Assembly (NCBI GenBank): GCA_902618205.1
Contig: CACMZL010000004.1
Span: 1-64,000 of the forward strand
Reading direction: 5' to 3'
DNA length: 64,000 nt
Source: an uncultured Pelagibacteraceae bacterium
GTDB lineage: Bacteria > Pseudomonadota > Alphaproteobacteria > Pelagibacterales > Pelagibacteraceae
This document shows, one piece after another, positions 1 to 10,608 of this stretch (the stretch's first letter is position 1; every line of letters begins with the position of its first letter). The translations under genes were made by a program, and so were the position numbers. The notes under the pieces are model-generated. The model was not told the DNA's origin and did not search any database. It saw only the letters and a list, made by a program, of their open reading frames with translations.

Positions 1-389
1 TTGCTAACTACAAGTTCATTTAAAAGGTCAGGTGTACCATTTGATAGAATTGCTAATTTATAATTTGATTGTTTTAATTTTTTTAAAGCATCCCTTACTT
101 CTGTAAACGGTGAAAGCACTTTATATAAATTTAATAGTTCTGATCTCATTGAATTATCAATATTGTAAAAATTCATGGATTTATCCAAACTATCTTCAGT
201 GATTTGCCAAAAATCTTTGTGTCTTCTCATTAAACTTCTAAGCCAAGTATATTCAAGCTGTGTAGTTCTCCAATAATTAGCAAATCCTTCCCATTTATTT
301 CCTAATTTTTCCTTACATTTTTCAGCTGCAGAATTAACATCAAATAGGGTGCCGTATGCATCAAATATGATTGCTTTAATATTTTTCAT
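1..389 (-). CDS. Haloacid dehalogenase type II-like HAD hydrolase (partial, 3' end outside window)
   Basis: The reverse strand from the ATG at 389 reads through the window edge without a stop, giving about 129 residues. It begins MKNIKAIIFDAYGTLFDV, the HAD motif I (DxYGTLFD) in which the first Asp is the nucleophile. Near the visible end, LAILSNGTPDLL is motif II (SNG/T). The spacing and the intervening helical cap with WxxTQLEYTWLR match the L-2-haloacid dehalogenase branch, a family of soluble enzymes acting on 2-haloacids or small phosphoesters. Substrate cannot be told. It is divergent from rsmE with only 17 bp between start codons. Motif III and the last Asp pair lie outside the window. 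Confidence 0.85.
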   Translation of the reverse strand, partial: MKNIKAIIFDAYGTLFDVNSAAEKCKEKLGNKWEGFANYWRTTQLEYTWLRSLMRRHKDFWQITEDSLDKSMNFYNIDNSMRSELLNLYKVLSPFTEVRDALKKLKQSNYKLAILSNGTPDLLNELVVS

Positions 390-406
390 AAATTAATTTA
401 ATTATA

Positions 407-1105
407 ATGAGCAATATTAGAATATTTTATCCAGAAAAATTATCAATTAATTTAGAAACTAATTTAAATAAGTCTCAATCACATTATTTATTGAAAGTAA
501 TGAGGATTAAACAAGGACAGACTTTTTCCGTTTTTAATAAATCTGGAGAATGGAAGTCAATTGTAACTGAAATTTCAAAAAGCAGCTTATATTTCAAGGT
601 TGTTGAACAATTAAGACAAAAGGATAAAGAGCAAGATATTTGGTTAGCCTTCTCACCCATTAAATCAAATTATTTTAACTTCATGATACAAAAAGCAACA
701 GAGCTTGGAGTAACAAAATTTGTACCAATTATTTCTGAAAGGACAATTGTTAGAAAAATAAATAATGAGAGACTAAATAAAATAGTTATAGAGTCGTGTG
801 AACAAAGTAATAGAATAAATATTCCTTCAATTGAAAAACCTCAATCATTAGATAAATTCCTGTCTAACGATTTGGATATCAATTTAATTTTTGCAGATTT
901 AAATACAAATAATAAAAAAATTAAGATTTCTAATTCAAAACCAAATTGTCTTTTAATTGGTCCTGAAGGGGATTATTCAGCTGATGAAATTAAAAAGATT
1001 CTAAACTTTAAAGGGTCTCAATCGATAAAACTAAGCGATAACATTTTAAGGTCTGAAACTGCGGTTATATCCGCTATATCTGTGATCAATTATTTGCAAA
1101 ATTGA
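407..1105 (+). CDS. rsmE: 16S rRNA (uracil1498-N3)-methyltransferase RsmE
   Basis: A 232-residue SPOUT-class methyltransferase, close to the usual family length (about 240). An N-terminal PUA-like domain covers roughly the first 70 residues, followed by the conserved QKATELGVTKFVPI and ERTIV blocks. The C-terminal knot carries LLIGPEGDYSADEI and ILRSETAVISAI, the SAM-binding loops of RsmE. It methylates N3 of U1498 in the 30S decoding centre (family knowledge). The ATG at 407 lies 17 bp from the divergent HAD gene start; no Shine-Dalgarno sequence is visible. The cytochrome oxidase operon follows after 59 bp. Confidence 0.93.
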   Translation: MSNIRIFYPEKLSINLETNLNKSQSHYLLKVMRIKQGQTFSVFNKSGEWKSIVTEISKSSLYFKVVEQLRQKDKEQDIWLAFSPIKSNYFNFMIQKATELGVTKFVPIISERTIVRKINNERLNKIVIESCEQSNRINIPSIEKPQSLDKFLSNDLDINLIFADLNTNNKKIKISNSKPNCLLIGPEGDYSADEIKKILNFKGSQSIKLSDNILRSETAVISAISVINYLQN

Positions 1106-1109
1106 TAAA

Positions 1110-1140
1110 TTGTCGCGAATTCTCTAGTATTTTTTATAAT
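1110..1140 (+). promoter_or_regulatory. Candidate sigma-70 promoter for the cox operon
   Basis: The 59-bp gap between rsmE and the chosen coxB start holds a perfect TATAAT at 1135-1140 with a partial -35 (TTGTCG, 1110-1115) 19 bp upstream, one or two bases longer than ideal. The start codon at 1165 leaves about 18 nt of leader. AT richness makes chance TATAAT hits common, so this is only a candidate. Confidence 0.3.
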
Positions 1141-1164
1141 ATTTTCGATCTATATAGAAAACAA

Positions 1165-3614
<2,450 letters not shown>

Positions 3615-3640
3615 TAACGTCTTAAGATATAAAAATTAAA

Positions 3641-4549
3641 ATGGCTACGACGTATTCTAAAGTAAAAAAATCATATTACGAACTAGGTATTATTCCTGAA
3701 TTATTAAAGTTAATGAAACCAAGAGTAATGTCTCTTGTTATTTTCACTTGTGCAGTTGGTCTGTTAACAGCTCCTACTTCAGTTTCATTTCAACAGTCAG
3801 TGATTGGGATATTAATTGTAGCCTTTGGTGCTGGAGCAGCAGGAGCACTTAACATGTGGTATGAAGCTGATTTAGATAAATTAATGACTAGAACATGCTT
3901 ACGTCCAATTCCAAGAGGAAAGTTGAACAGAAATCAAGCATTATATTTTGGAACATCTATGGCAGTAGTTTCAGTTGTGAGCTTATACTTTATTACAAAT
4001 GCTTTATCAGCATCTCTATTATTGTTTACAATATTATTTTACGTATTTGTTTATACAATCTGGTTAAAAAGAAAAACTCCACAAAATATTGTTATAGGTG
4101 GAGCGTCAGGAGCCTTACCACCAGTAATTGGATGGGCAATAGCAACAAATTCTATTTCGTTGGAGTCGATTGCTTTTTTCTTAATAATTTTCTTTTGGAC
4201 ACCTTCACACTTTTGGGCATTAAGCTTATACAAAGCTGATGATTATAAAAAAGCAGGTATTCCAATGCTTCCAGTAACTAATGGAATTCAGGATACTAAA
4301 AAGAACATTCTAATTTATTCTTTGCTAATGATACCGACAATTGTTTTCCCATATTACATTGGATTTGTCGGTGAAGTATTCTTAACACTTAGCTTACTAC
4401 TTACATTTTATTATAATTTAATTTGTTACCAGCTTTACAACTATAAAGTTGGAAAATTTAATATAAAGAAAGCTAAACATATTTTCAGCTATTCAATTAT
4501 TTACTTATTTTTAATATTTGTTTTTTTCTTAGTGGATAAAGTTTTATGA
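3641..4549 (+). CDS. ctaB: Protoheme IX farnesyltransferase (heme O synthase)
   Basis: A 302-residue UbiA-superfamily prenyltransferase that adds a farnesyl group to heme B, the first step towards the heme A of the adjacent oxidase. The first Asp-rich motif appears as NMWYEADLDKLM with the following TRxRPIPRG-like segment (TRTCLRPIPRGK), and about eight or nine membrane helices are predicted from hydrophobicity. FFWTPSHFWALSLY is characteristic of CtaB. It lies 26 bp after coxA and overlaps the next small gene by 4 nt (ATGA). CtaA, the heme A synthase, is not in the window. Confidence 0.95.
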   Translation: MATTYSKVKKSYYELGIIPELLKLMKPRVMSLVIFTCAVGLLTAPTSVSFQQSVIGILIVAFGAGAAGALNMWYEADLDKLMTRTCLRPIPRGKLNRNQALYFGTSMAVVSVVSLYFITNALSASLLLFTILFYVFVYTIWLKRKTPQNIVIGGASGALPPVIGWAIATNSISLESIAFFLIIFFWTPSHFWALSLYKADDYKKAGIPMLPVTNGIQDTKKNILIYSLLMIPTIVFPYYIGFVGEVFLTLSLLLTFYYNLICYQLYNYKVGKFNIKKAKHIFSYSIIYLFLIFVFFLVDKVL

Positions 4550-4671
4550 TAGTCAAAGATCAAAAATTAAAAAAGAAAAATTTATGGACAGCAGTTGGTT
4601 TGGTTGCATTTATAGTTTTCTTATTCATTTTCACATTATTTAATATTGGAGTATTTGAAAGACCTTTATGA
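4546..4671 (+). CDS. Small single-helix membrane protein in the cox operon (CoxF-like)
   Basis: A 41-residue reading frame that fills the gap between ctaB and ctaG exactly: its ATG overlaps the ctaB stop and its TGA overlaps the ctaG ATG. The product has a Lys-rich N-terminus, one hydrophobic helix (about residues 14-34) and a short tail ending FERPL. Many alphaproteobacterial cox clusters carry a small membrane protein at this position, sometimes called CoxF; the link here rests on position, size and topology, not on clear sequence identity. The perfect overlap on both sides is the best evidence that it is translated. A role in oxidase assembly or stability is inference. Confidence 0.7.
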   Translation: MIVKDQKLKKKNLWTAVGLVAFIVFLFIFTLFNIGVFERPL

Positions 4672-5216
4672 TTAAAAAAAATACTTTAACTCCACTAATT
4701 CTTGCAGGAATCTTTGTCTTTATGTTGGGATTATCTTTTGCAGCTGTGCCTTTGTATGATTTATTTTGTAGAGTAACTGGCTTTGGTGGAACAACACAAG
4801 TATCTAAAGAGGCTCCTAATATAGTTTTAGATAAAAAAATAAATGTAAGATTAGATACCAACGTTAATAGTGCTCTTGATTGGAATTTTGATGTTGATCA
4901 AAAAACAATGGATGTTCAGCCTGGCAAGGTATACAGAATAAAATTTGAAGTGGAAAATACTGGAGATGTAATTTCTTCTGCTGTAGCTACATATAATGTT
5001 TCTCCATCATCTTTTGGAGCATATTTTAATAAATTAGGCTGTTTTTGCTTTGAAAAACAAACTTTAGATCCAGGGGAAAAGGCAAGTTACACCCTAGTTT
5101 TTTACCTAGATCCAGAATTAGTAAATGATCCAAAAACATCTAGAGTTGAAGATGTTACTATGTCATATACTTTTTTCTCATCTGAATATTATAAAAACGA
5201 AAAAAAAGAGAGTTAA
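4668..5216 (+). CDS. ctaG: Cytochrome c oxidase assembly protein CtaG/Cox11
   Basis: A 182-residue copper chaperone that delivers CuB copper to subunit I. It has one N-terminal membrane helix (about 9-27), then VPLYDLFCRVTGFGGTTQ, the family signature with C34, then a periplasmic Ig-like beta domain containing the copper-binding CFCF motif (C125, C127). Its ATG overlaps the preceding small gene by 4 nt, which implies translational coupling. Length and motifs match the family with nothing missing. Confidence 0.96.
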   Translation: MIKKNTLTPLILAGIFVFMLGLSFAAVPLYDLFCRVTGFGGTTQVSKEAPNIVLDKKINVRLDTNVNSALDWNFDVDQKTMDVQPGKVYRIKFEVENTGDVISSAVATYNVSPSSFGAYFNKLGCFCFEKQTLDPGEKASYTLVFYLDPELVNDPKTSRVEDVTMSYTFFSSEYYKNEKKES

Positions 5217-5221
5217 AATAA

Positions 5222-6013
5222 ATGTCTGCATCTGGTCAAAAACATGATTATCATTTAGTTGACCCTAGTCCTTGGCCTCTAGCTACATCTATAGCAACAC
5301 TAGTTACTGCAGTTGGATCTGTTTATTATTTCCACAGTAAAGTTATGTGGGCAATGGTTTTAGGTTTTTTACTCATAATTTATTGTGCATTCATGTGGTT
5401 CAGAGATGTCGTAATTGAAGCTGAGCACAAAGGTCATCACACACCTGTTGTTCAAATTCATCACAGATATGGAATGACATTATTTATCGCTTCTGAAGTA
5501 ATGTTTTTTGTTGCATGGTTTTGGGCATACTTTGATGCAAGTTTGTTTCCAAATGAATTCATGGGAAATGTATGGCCGCCAAAAGATATTGAGACTTTTG
5601 ATCCATGGGATATCCCACTTATAAATACTCTTGTCTTACTTTTATCTGGTACAACAGTAACTTGGGCACACCATTCTTTATTAGAGGACGACAGAAAAGG
5701 ATTTATAAATGGTCTAATTTGTACAGTAATTTTAGGAGCATTCTTTACGTTATTGCAAATATACGAATACCAACACGCTACATTTAGTTTTTCAGGTCAC
5801 ATTTATGGTGCTACATTCTATATGGCCACAGGGTTTCATGGTTTCCATGTATTAGTTGGGACTATCTTTTTAGCGGTTTGTTTATGGAGAGGTAAATTAG
5901 GACACTTCACTAAAGAGCATCACTTTGGTTTCGAAGCTGCTGCTTGGTACTGGCACTTTGTTGACGTTGTCTGGTTATTCTTATTTGCAGCTATTTACAT
6001 TTGGGGAAGTTAA
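5222..6013 (+). CDS. coxC: Cytochrome c oxidase subunit III
   Basis: A 263-residue integral membrane subunit with seven hydrophobic helices, the usual length for the bacterial and mitochondrial form. Conserved features include YHLVDPSPWPL at the N-terminus, FIASEVMFFVAWFWAYF, the SGTTVTWAHHSL segment, GFHGFHVLVGT and the C-terminal WYWHFVDVVWLFLF. It stabilises the catalytic core and supports proton uptake (family knowledge). It follows ctaG after 5 nt. Confidence 0.96.
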   Translation: MSASGQKHDYHLVDPSPWPLATSIATLVTAVGSVYYFHSKVMWAMVLGFLLIIYCAFMWFRDVVIEAEHKGHHTPVVQIHHRYGMTLFIASEVMFFVAWFWAYFDASLFPNEFMGNVWPPKDIETFDPWDIPLINTLVLLLSGTTVTWAHHSLLEDDRKGFINGLICTVILGAFFTLLQIYEYQHATFSFSGHIYGATFYMATGFHGFHVLVGTIFLAVCLWRGKLGHFTKEHHFGFEAAAWYWHFVDVVWLFLFAAIYIWGS

Positions 6014-6019
6014 TAGTTC

Positions 6020-6673
6020 TTGAAAAATAAGTTATCTTTTTCAATTTTTGTATACTTTTTTATTTTAGTTTTTTTGGCATTAGGCACTTGGCAAATTGTT
6101 AGACTAAATTGGAAGCTTGATTTAATAAATTCAATCGACCAATCTTTAAAAAGTGATCCAGTAGAATTTAATGGAAGTAATCCAATTAACTTTAAAAAAA
6201 TCAAATTTGAAGGAATATTAGATAATTCAAAAATAATTTATCTATATTCCTTAAATGAAAAGGGAGAGCCAGGATTTGATATTATAAATCCAGTAAGTAT
6301 TAACAATAAAAGCTATTTAATAAATCGGGGTTGGGTTCCAAGAGACCTTAAATCTAAAAAGTATGTTTCAAATGAAAGTAAATTCGAGGGAGTTTTAAAA
6401 TTAAAAAGTAAATTTAATTATTTCAAGCCAGATAATGACGTAAACAAGAATTACTGGTTCACTCTTAAAGATGAAGATTTATTGACCTATACGGGAAAAG
6501 AATTTTCTCCATTCATTATCAACAATATTAGCAAGCAGGAAGGAATTTATCCTAAGTCAAAACAAATAGGAGCCAATATTTCAAACAACCACCTAAAGTA
6601 TGCTCTCACATGGTTTTCATTAGCTGTTTCCATTTTTTTAATATATTTATATTTTAGAAAAAAAAATTACTGA
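6020..6673 (+). CDS. SURF1-family cytochrome oxidase biogenesis protein
   Basis: A 217-residue SURF1/Shy1 homologue needed for heme A insertion into subunit I (family knowledge). The topology is the expected one: an N-terminal membrane helix (about 8-26, with FLALGTWQIVRLNWK), a periplasmic domain holding the conserved NRGWVPRD, and a second helix near residues 190-212 preceded by HLKYALTWFSLA. The start is a TTG 6 bp after coxC, with no better ATG nearby. The DUF983 gene often found between coxC and surf1 in relatives is absent. The last base of its stop is the first base of the thrC ATG. Confidence 0.93.
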   Translation: MKNKLSFSIFVYFFILVFLALGTWQIVRLNWKLDLINSIDQSLKSDPVEFNGSNPINFKKIKFEGILDNSKIIYLYSLNEKGEPGFDIINPVSINNKSYLINRGWVPRDLKSKKYVSNESKFEGVLKLKSKFNYFKPDNDVNKNYWFTLKDEDLLTYTGKEFSPFIINNISKQEGIYPKSKQIGANISNNHLKYALTWFSLAVSIFLIYLYFRKKNY

Positions 6674-8046
6674 TGGAATATATAAGCACTAGAAATAATT
6701 CAGATCACTTTTCATTTAAAAACGTATTTCTGAAAGGCTTAGCTGATGATGGAGGCCTTTTTGTGCCAAAGTCAATTAAACCACTTAGTAAAGATGAACT
6801 AAACAAACTAAGTAGTCTTAATTACTATGAATTAGCAGCCGAAATAATTTTCCCATTTATCGGTGATTTTATGACTAAGGAAGAGTTAATTTCCACAGTA
6901 TCAAAATCTTACTCAAATTTTAGAGCAGAAGATGTTGTAAAAATCTCTGATTTAGGAAATTTAAAAGTCTTAGAACTTTATCATGGCCCAACTCTTGCTT
7001 TTAAAGATATTGCAATGCAATTGATAGGAAATTTTTATCAATATCATTTAGGAAATGAGCAAGAAAAAATTAATATTATTGTAGCAACTTCAGGAGATAC
7101 AGGTGCAGCTGCTATTGATGCTTTAAAAGGCAAAAAGAATTTAAATGTTTTTGTATTACATCCAAATAACAGAATTTCACCAGTGCAAAGAAGACTGATG
7201 ACAATCCATGAAGAAAAAAATGTATTCAACATTGCTATTGAGGGAAATTTTGATGACTGTCAAAATTTAGTCAAAGCAATGTTTAATGATGAAAAATTTT
7301 CTAGCTCAATAAATATGTCAGGTGTTAATTCGATTAATTGGGCAAGAATTGTTGCTCAAGCTGTTTATTATTTTTATGCTTATTTTAAAATAGGTAATGG
7401 ACAGCCTCTGTCCTTTTCTGTCCCGACTGGAAATTTTGGAGATATTTATGCTGGTTATTTAGCAAAGAAACTCGGTCTTCCAATTGATAAACTTATTGTA
7501 GCTACAAACAAAAATGACATTCTTCATAGGGCAATTTCTGGAGGAGATTATACTCAAAAGAAAGTTGAGGAAACAAATACTCCTAGTATGGATATCCAGA
7601 TAGCAAGCAACTTTGAGAGACTTTTGTACGATGTAAAAGACTGTAATTCAGATGTTACGAAAGATGTAATGAGTAGAATAAAAAACAATACTTATCAAAT
7701 CGACAATAGTGACTTAGATGAAATAAAAAAGAATTTTACATCTGAGATGTTAGATGAGAACGAAACTATCCAAATGATAAAAGATATAAATAAAGAATAT
7801 AAAGTTGTAGTCGATCCACATACTGCAGTTGGAATTGGTGCTGCAAAAAAACTTGGGCTAGAACAAAATTGTGTTGTTTTATCTACAGCACACCCATGTA
7901 AGTTTCCAAAAGCAATAGAAGATGCAATCTCAAAAACTGAAGAATTACCAGATAGTCTTAAATATGTTTATGATAGAGAAGAAAAATTTGAAGTTATATC
8001 AAATGATATAAATAAAGTTAAAGATTATGTAATTAATTCCATATGA
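6673..8046 (+). CDS. thrC: Threonine synthase
   Basis: A 457-residue PLP enzyme that converts O-phosphohomoserine to threonine. The PLP-binding Lys is K111 in PTLAFKD; the phosphate-binding loop is ATSGDTGAAA; the N-terminal YISTRN with GGLFVP is typical of the long proteobacterial form. It overlaps surf1 by one base and the next gene by 4 nt. The homoserine kinase that supplies its substrate, thrB, lies about 2 kb away on the opposite strand, so the two steps are near each other but not in one transcript. Confidence 0.96.
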   Translation: MEYISTRNNSDHFSFKNVFLKGLADDGGLFVPKSIKPLSKDELNKLSSLNYYELAAEIIFPFIGDFMTKEELISTVSKSYSNFRAEDVVKISDLGNLKVLELYHGPTLAFKDIAMQLIGNFYQYHLGNEQEKINIIVATSGDTGAAAIDALKGKKNLNVFVLHPNNRISPVQRRLMTIHEEKNVFNIAIEGNFDDCQNLVKAMFNDEKFSSSINMSGVNSINWARIVAQAVYYFYAYFKIGNGQPLSFSVPTGNFGDIYAGYLAKKLGLPIDKLIVATNKNDILHRAISGGDYTQKKVEETNTPSMDIQIASNFERLLYDVKDCNSDVTKDVMSRIKNNTYQIDNSDLDEIKKNFTSEMLDENETIQMIKDINKEYKVVVDPHTAVGIGAAKKLGLEQNCVVLSTAHPCKFPKAIEDAISKTEELPDSLKYVYDREEKFEVISNDINKVKDYVINSI

Positions 8047-8528
8047 AATTAAAAATAAAAGATCAAATCCCTGATATAGAAATTTTCCATCTAATAAATG
8101 GTGAACCACAAACTTGCAAAATTAGAGATATTTTAGGAAATGGTAAAGTTATTTTATTTGGATTACCTGGTGCTTTTACCTCAACTTGTTCAAAACTCCA
8201 TCTACCTGGATATGTAGGTAATGCAGATAAAATTAAATTAAAAGGAATAGAAAAAATATTTTGTTTATCTGTAAATGATCCATTTGTTATGAATGCCTGG
8301 GGAGAAGCGAATAATGCTGGAGGCAAAATTACAATGTTATCAGATCCTTATTTATTATTTACGAAAGCAATTGGCGCTGAAGTAGATAGAAATTCAAAAG
8401 GAATGGGTATTCGTTCAAATCGTTATGCGATGGTTATTCAAAACTTAGAAGTAGTTAATATTCAAGTTGAGAAAGAGACTAAACAATGTGGTTTATCTTC
8501 AGCAGAGGGTGTTTTAGATTTATTATAA
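8043..8528 (+). CDS. Peroxiredoxin, Prx5-like
   Basis: A 161-residue thioredoxin-fold peroxidase of the Prx5 (AhpE/redoxin) group. The peroxidatic cysteine is C49 in PGAFTSTCSKLHLPGY, with the PxxxTxxC pattern intact; the partner Arg is in the GMGIRSNRYAMV block. Cys near the end (KQCGLSS) could serve as a resolving residue. It reduces H2O2 and alkyl hydroperoxides in the cytoplasm. The ATG overlaps the end of thrC by 4 nt. In other alphaproteobacteria a similar gene sits next to rnhA; here the strand switches between them. Confidence 0.93.
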   Translation: MKLKIKDQIPDIEIFHLINGEPQTCKIRDILGNGKVILFGLPGAFTSTCSKLHLPGYVGNADKIKLKGIEKIFCLSVNDPFVMNAWGEANNAGGKITMLSDPYLLFTKAIGAEVDRNSKGMGIRSNRYAMVIQNLEVVNIQVEKETKQCGLSSAEGVLDLL

Positions 8529-8591
8529 TTAGTATGGCAGTTCTGTTGTCTGTCCCAATTCAACTTATAACAGAATATAACACTTTTTGAA

Positions 8592-8601
8592 TAGGTACAT
8601 A
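8592..8601 (+). repeat. 10-bp direct repeat flanking an unknown gene (copy 1)
   Basis: TAGGTACATA occurs here and again at 9133-9142, on either side of the unrecognised membrane-protein gene at 8677-9099. The surrounding 148-bp gap (8529-8676) otherwise shows no gene; it is less AT-rich than neighbouring gaps. Ten bases is short and could be chance, so this is recorded only as a possible footprint of insertion or a shared regulatory motif. Confidence 0.35.
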
Positions 8602-8676
8602 CCAGGTTACATTGTTAAACTAACATTTTTTTGTGACGACTTTGTAATTGAGATTTTTTTCTGATATGTAATTCAA

Positions 8677-9099
8677 GTGAAATTACATTGGATTATTTTT
8701 GTAACTGGATGGATGTCATTCAGAGCAGTTGGGTCAGGTTTGTTTTTGTTTTGGATCTTTACTGAAAATGAGCGTTCGGCGCCATCTGAATGGATAGTTC
8801 CTTTTGTGGGCGACTTTTTTATTGGGATAACTGCTTTATTCTTAGTTTACCACATTATAAAAAAACCAAGCACTATACTATGGGGTCTTTTGCTGTCTTG
8901 GAATGTGATTGGTTTGTTAGATTTAATCCACGCAATAAATGTAAGTTTTGCTGCTCCTTATGGACCTATACCAGAAATAGGATTTAATGAATTGACAGTA
9001 AGATCTATTTTAATTTTAAATACTTTATTACAGATTTCTTGTATTTATCTATTGTTTCAAAAAGACATAAAAGAATATTTTAAAAAAAGTAAATTTTGA
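8677..9099 (+). CDS. Four-helix membrane protein of unknown function
   Basis: A 140-residue protein that I do not recognise. Four hydrophobic segments lie at about residues 5-27, 41-62, 68-90 and 110-127, separated by short polar loops; the N-terminus reads MKLHWIIFVTGWMSFRAVGSG and the C-terminus is Lys-rich and presumably cytoplasmic. The start is GTG after a 148-bp gap; an ATG-started version would lose the first helix. It sits alone between the peroxiredoxin and the convergent end of rnhA, at the point where the usual ispH-thrB-rnhA-peroxiredoxin order of relatives is broken. Conserved-looking charged and aromatic residues inside helices argue for a real gene rather than noise. Confidence 0.7.
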   Translation: MKLHWIIFVTGWMSFRAVGSGLFLFWIFTENERSAPSEWIVPFVGDFFIGITALFLVYHIIKKPSTILWGLLLSWNVIGLLDLIHAINVSFAAPYGPIPEIGFNELTVRSILILNTLLQISCIYLLFQKDIKEYFKKSKF

Positions 9100-9132
9100 G
9101 TTTTGAAAGTATGGTACAAAGTCAGTACATGG

Positions 9133-9142
9133 TAGGTACATA
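9133..9142 (+). repeat. 10-bp direct repeat flanking an unknown gene (copy 2)
   Basis: Second copy of TAGGTACATA (first at 8592-8601), 33 bp after the stop of the unknown membrane-protein gene. It lies within a cluster of related GTACA words (9114-9142). Confidence 0.35.
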
Positions 9143-9152
9143 GTCTTTTAAA

Positions 9153-9194
9153 AAATAATTATTATTATTGATAGAGAAAAATAATAAATTATTT
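9153..9194 (-). terminator. Possible terminator after the crt-ispH-thrB-rnhA operon
   Basis: Read on the minus strand beyond the rnhA stop, two nearly complementary AT-only arms (9180-9194 and 9153-9169) with a loop of about 10 nt are followed by a run of T residues (9150-9155 region). The stem contains no GC pairs, so it is weak for an intrinsic terminator. Its position between convergent genes supports the call. A GC-rich patch with the palindrome GGTGCACC (9214-9221) precedes it. Confidence 0.35.
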
Positions 9195-9220
9195 AAGGGG
9201 CGTTATGTTGCCGGGTGCAC

Positions 9221-9646
9221 CTATATTGCGACAGAGGACCTTGCCAATGAATCGACTTCATTATTAAGTTTATCTGTTGAATGTGCCTTTACCCAGCTCC
9301 ATTTAATCTCAAATGTATTTGAAAGATTATCTAATTCGGTCCAAAGTTCTTTATTCTTAACTTCTTTTTTGTTAGCTGTTTTCCAACCATTTTTTTTCCA
9401 ATTATGTATCCATTCAGTTATCCCAGATTTTACATATTTAGAATCTGTAAATATTTGAACTTTTCTACCTTTTGGAATTTTTTTTAAAGCTTTAATGGGG
9501 GCAAGTAATTCCATTTGATTATTTGTTGTATCTTTTTTGCTTCCTTTAATTTGAGTTTTCTTTCCATTTTCAATAATAATTGCAGCCCAACCACCATTTC
9601 CTGGATTTCCAATGCAAGAACCATCTGTGTAAATTTTAATCATCAA
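9221..9646 (-). CDS. rnhA: Ribonuclease HI
   Basis: A 141-residue enzyme that cuts the RNA strand of RNA-DNA hybrids, removing primers and R-loops. The four metal-binding acidic residues are all in place: D8 (YTDGS), E46 (NNQMEL), D68 (FTDSKYV) and D132 (NEVDSLA), with the catalytic loop His in AHS. It is the last gene of a seven-gene minus-strand operon and its ATG overlaps thrB by 4 nt. RNase HII (rnhB) is also present in the window at 25.1-25.7 kb. Confidence 0.96.
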   Translation of the reverse strand: MMIKIYTDGSCIGNPGNGGWAAIIIENGKKTQIKGSKKDTTNNQMELLAPIKALKKIPKGRKVQIFTDSKYVKSGITEWIHNWKKNGWKTANKKEVKNKELWTELDNLSNTFEIKWSWVKAHSTDKLNNEVDSLARSSVAI

Positions 9647-10608
9647 GAATAATCCTTAAATGAGCTCAGATTTCTATGAAAGTTTAACTTATCTATATAC
9701 TCCTTTGGATCTTTAATTTTAATGACAGCATTTTTAGGAGTATTTAAATAATCATAAGATCTAGTCAAAAGATATCTTAAAGCTGATCCTCTACATAATG
9801 TATTTAAATTTCTTTTTTCAATTTCACTTAATTTTCTAACAGATTGGTAGCCTTTTAATAAATTTGAAGATCTTTTTTTATCTAATACAAATTTTCTATT
9901 TTTTTTTTTAAAGCATAAAGCATTAATGCAGGTTGCTAATTCATAAGATAGAAAATCATTAGCTGAAAAATAAAAATCTATAAATCCATGAAATTTACCT
10001 TTATTGAAAAAAATATTATCAATAAATAGATCGCTATGAATAATTCCATTTGGCATTTTTTTAGGCCATTTTCTTTTGATATCTTTCAAATCATCTTTCA
10101 TTAAATTTTTTAAGTTTTTAGACAACTTATTAATTTTATTGTCTATTTTATTTAGAATTGACCCCCATGAATTAATCGATAGAGAATTTTTTCTATATAA
10201 TTTTAATTTTTTTGAAGCCTCATGAAGTAGTGCTGCATTTTTTCCAACTATAAAACAATCTTTACTATTTAGTTTATCTTTATCTTTTCCTTCTAGGAAA
10301 CTGACAATACAAGCTTTTTTATTTTTTAAGTTAAATAAATATTTACCCTTTTTATCTTTTATAGGAACTGGACATTTTACTTTTAATCTAGATAGACCAG
10401 ACATAAGATTAACAAAAAATGGGAGATCTTTTCTCTTAACTCTTTTTTCGTAAATAGTTAAAATATATTTATTTTTCTTTGTCTTTAAAAGGAAGTTGGT
10501 ATTTTCAATACCTTTTTTTATACCTGAATAATTTATAATTTTTCCAATATTATATTTCTTCTCGATAAATTTTATCTGCTTATTATTAATTTTAGTATAA
10601 ACAGCCAT
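9643..10608 (-). CDS. thrB: Homoserine kinase (aminoglycoside-phosphotransferase fold)
   Basis: A 321-residue kinase phosphorylating homoserine, the step before ThrC. It belongs to the APH-like form found in many alphaproteobacteria rather than the GHMP form of enterics. The catalytic loop is HSDLFIDN at 191-198, followed by the metal-binding GFIDFYFS. The N-terminal lobe carries NTNFLLKT and YILTIYEKR. Lys content is very high, as expected in an AT-rich genome. It abuts ispH by one shared base and overlaps rnhA, an arrangement (ispH-thrB-rnhA) common in alphaproteobacteria. Confidence 0.94.
   Translation of the reverse strand: MAVYTKINNKQIKFIEKKYNIGKIINYSGIKKGIENTNFLLKTKKNKYILTIYEKRVKRKDLPFFVNLMSGLSRLKVKCPVPIKDKKGKYLFNLKNKKACIVSFLEGKDKDKLNSKDCFIVGKNAALLHEASKKLKLYRKNSLSINSWGSILNKIDNKINKLSKNLKNLMKDDLKDIKRKWPKKMPNGIIHSDLFIDNIFFNKGKFHGFIDFYFSANDFLSYELATCINALCFKKKNRKFVLDKKRSSNLLKGYQSVRKLSEIEKRNLNTLCRGSALRYLLTRSYDYLNTPKNAVIKIKDPKEYIDKLNFHRNLSSFKDYS

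Noticed and set aside
1102..1164. Upstream TTG start for coxB
   Set aside because: It would overlap rsmE and place 21 residues before the signal peptide; the ATG at 1165 gives a normal signal sequence.
9168..9458. Plus-strand open frame of 96 codons over the rnhA 3' end
   Set aside because: It lies opposite rnhA, whose four catalytic acidic residues are in place, and has no family resemblance.
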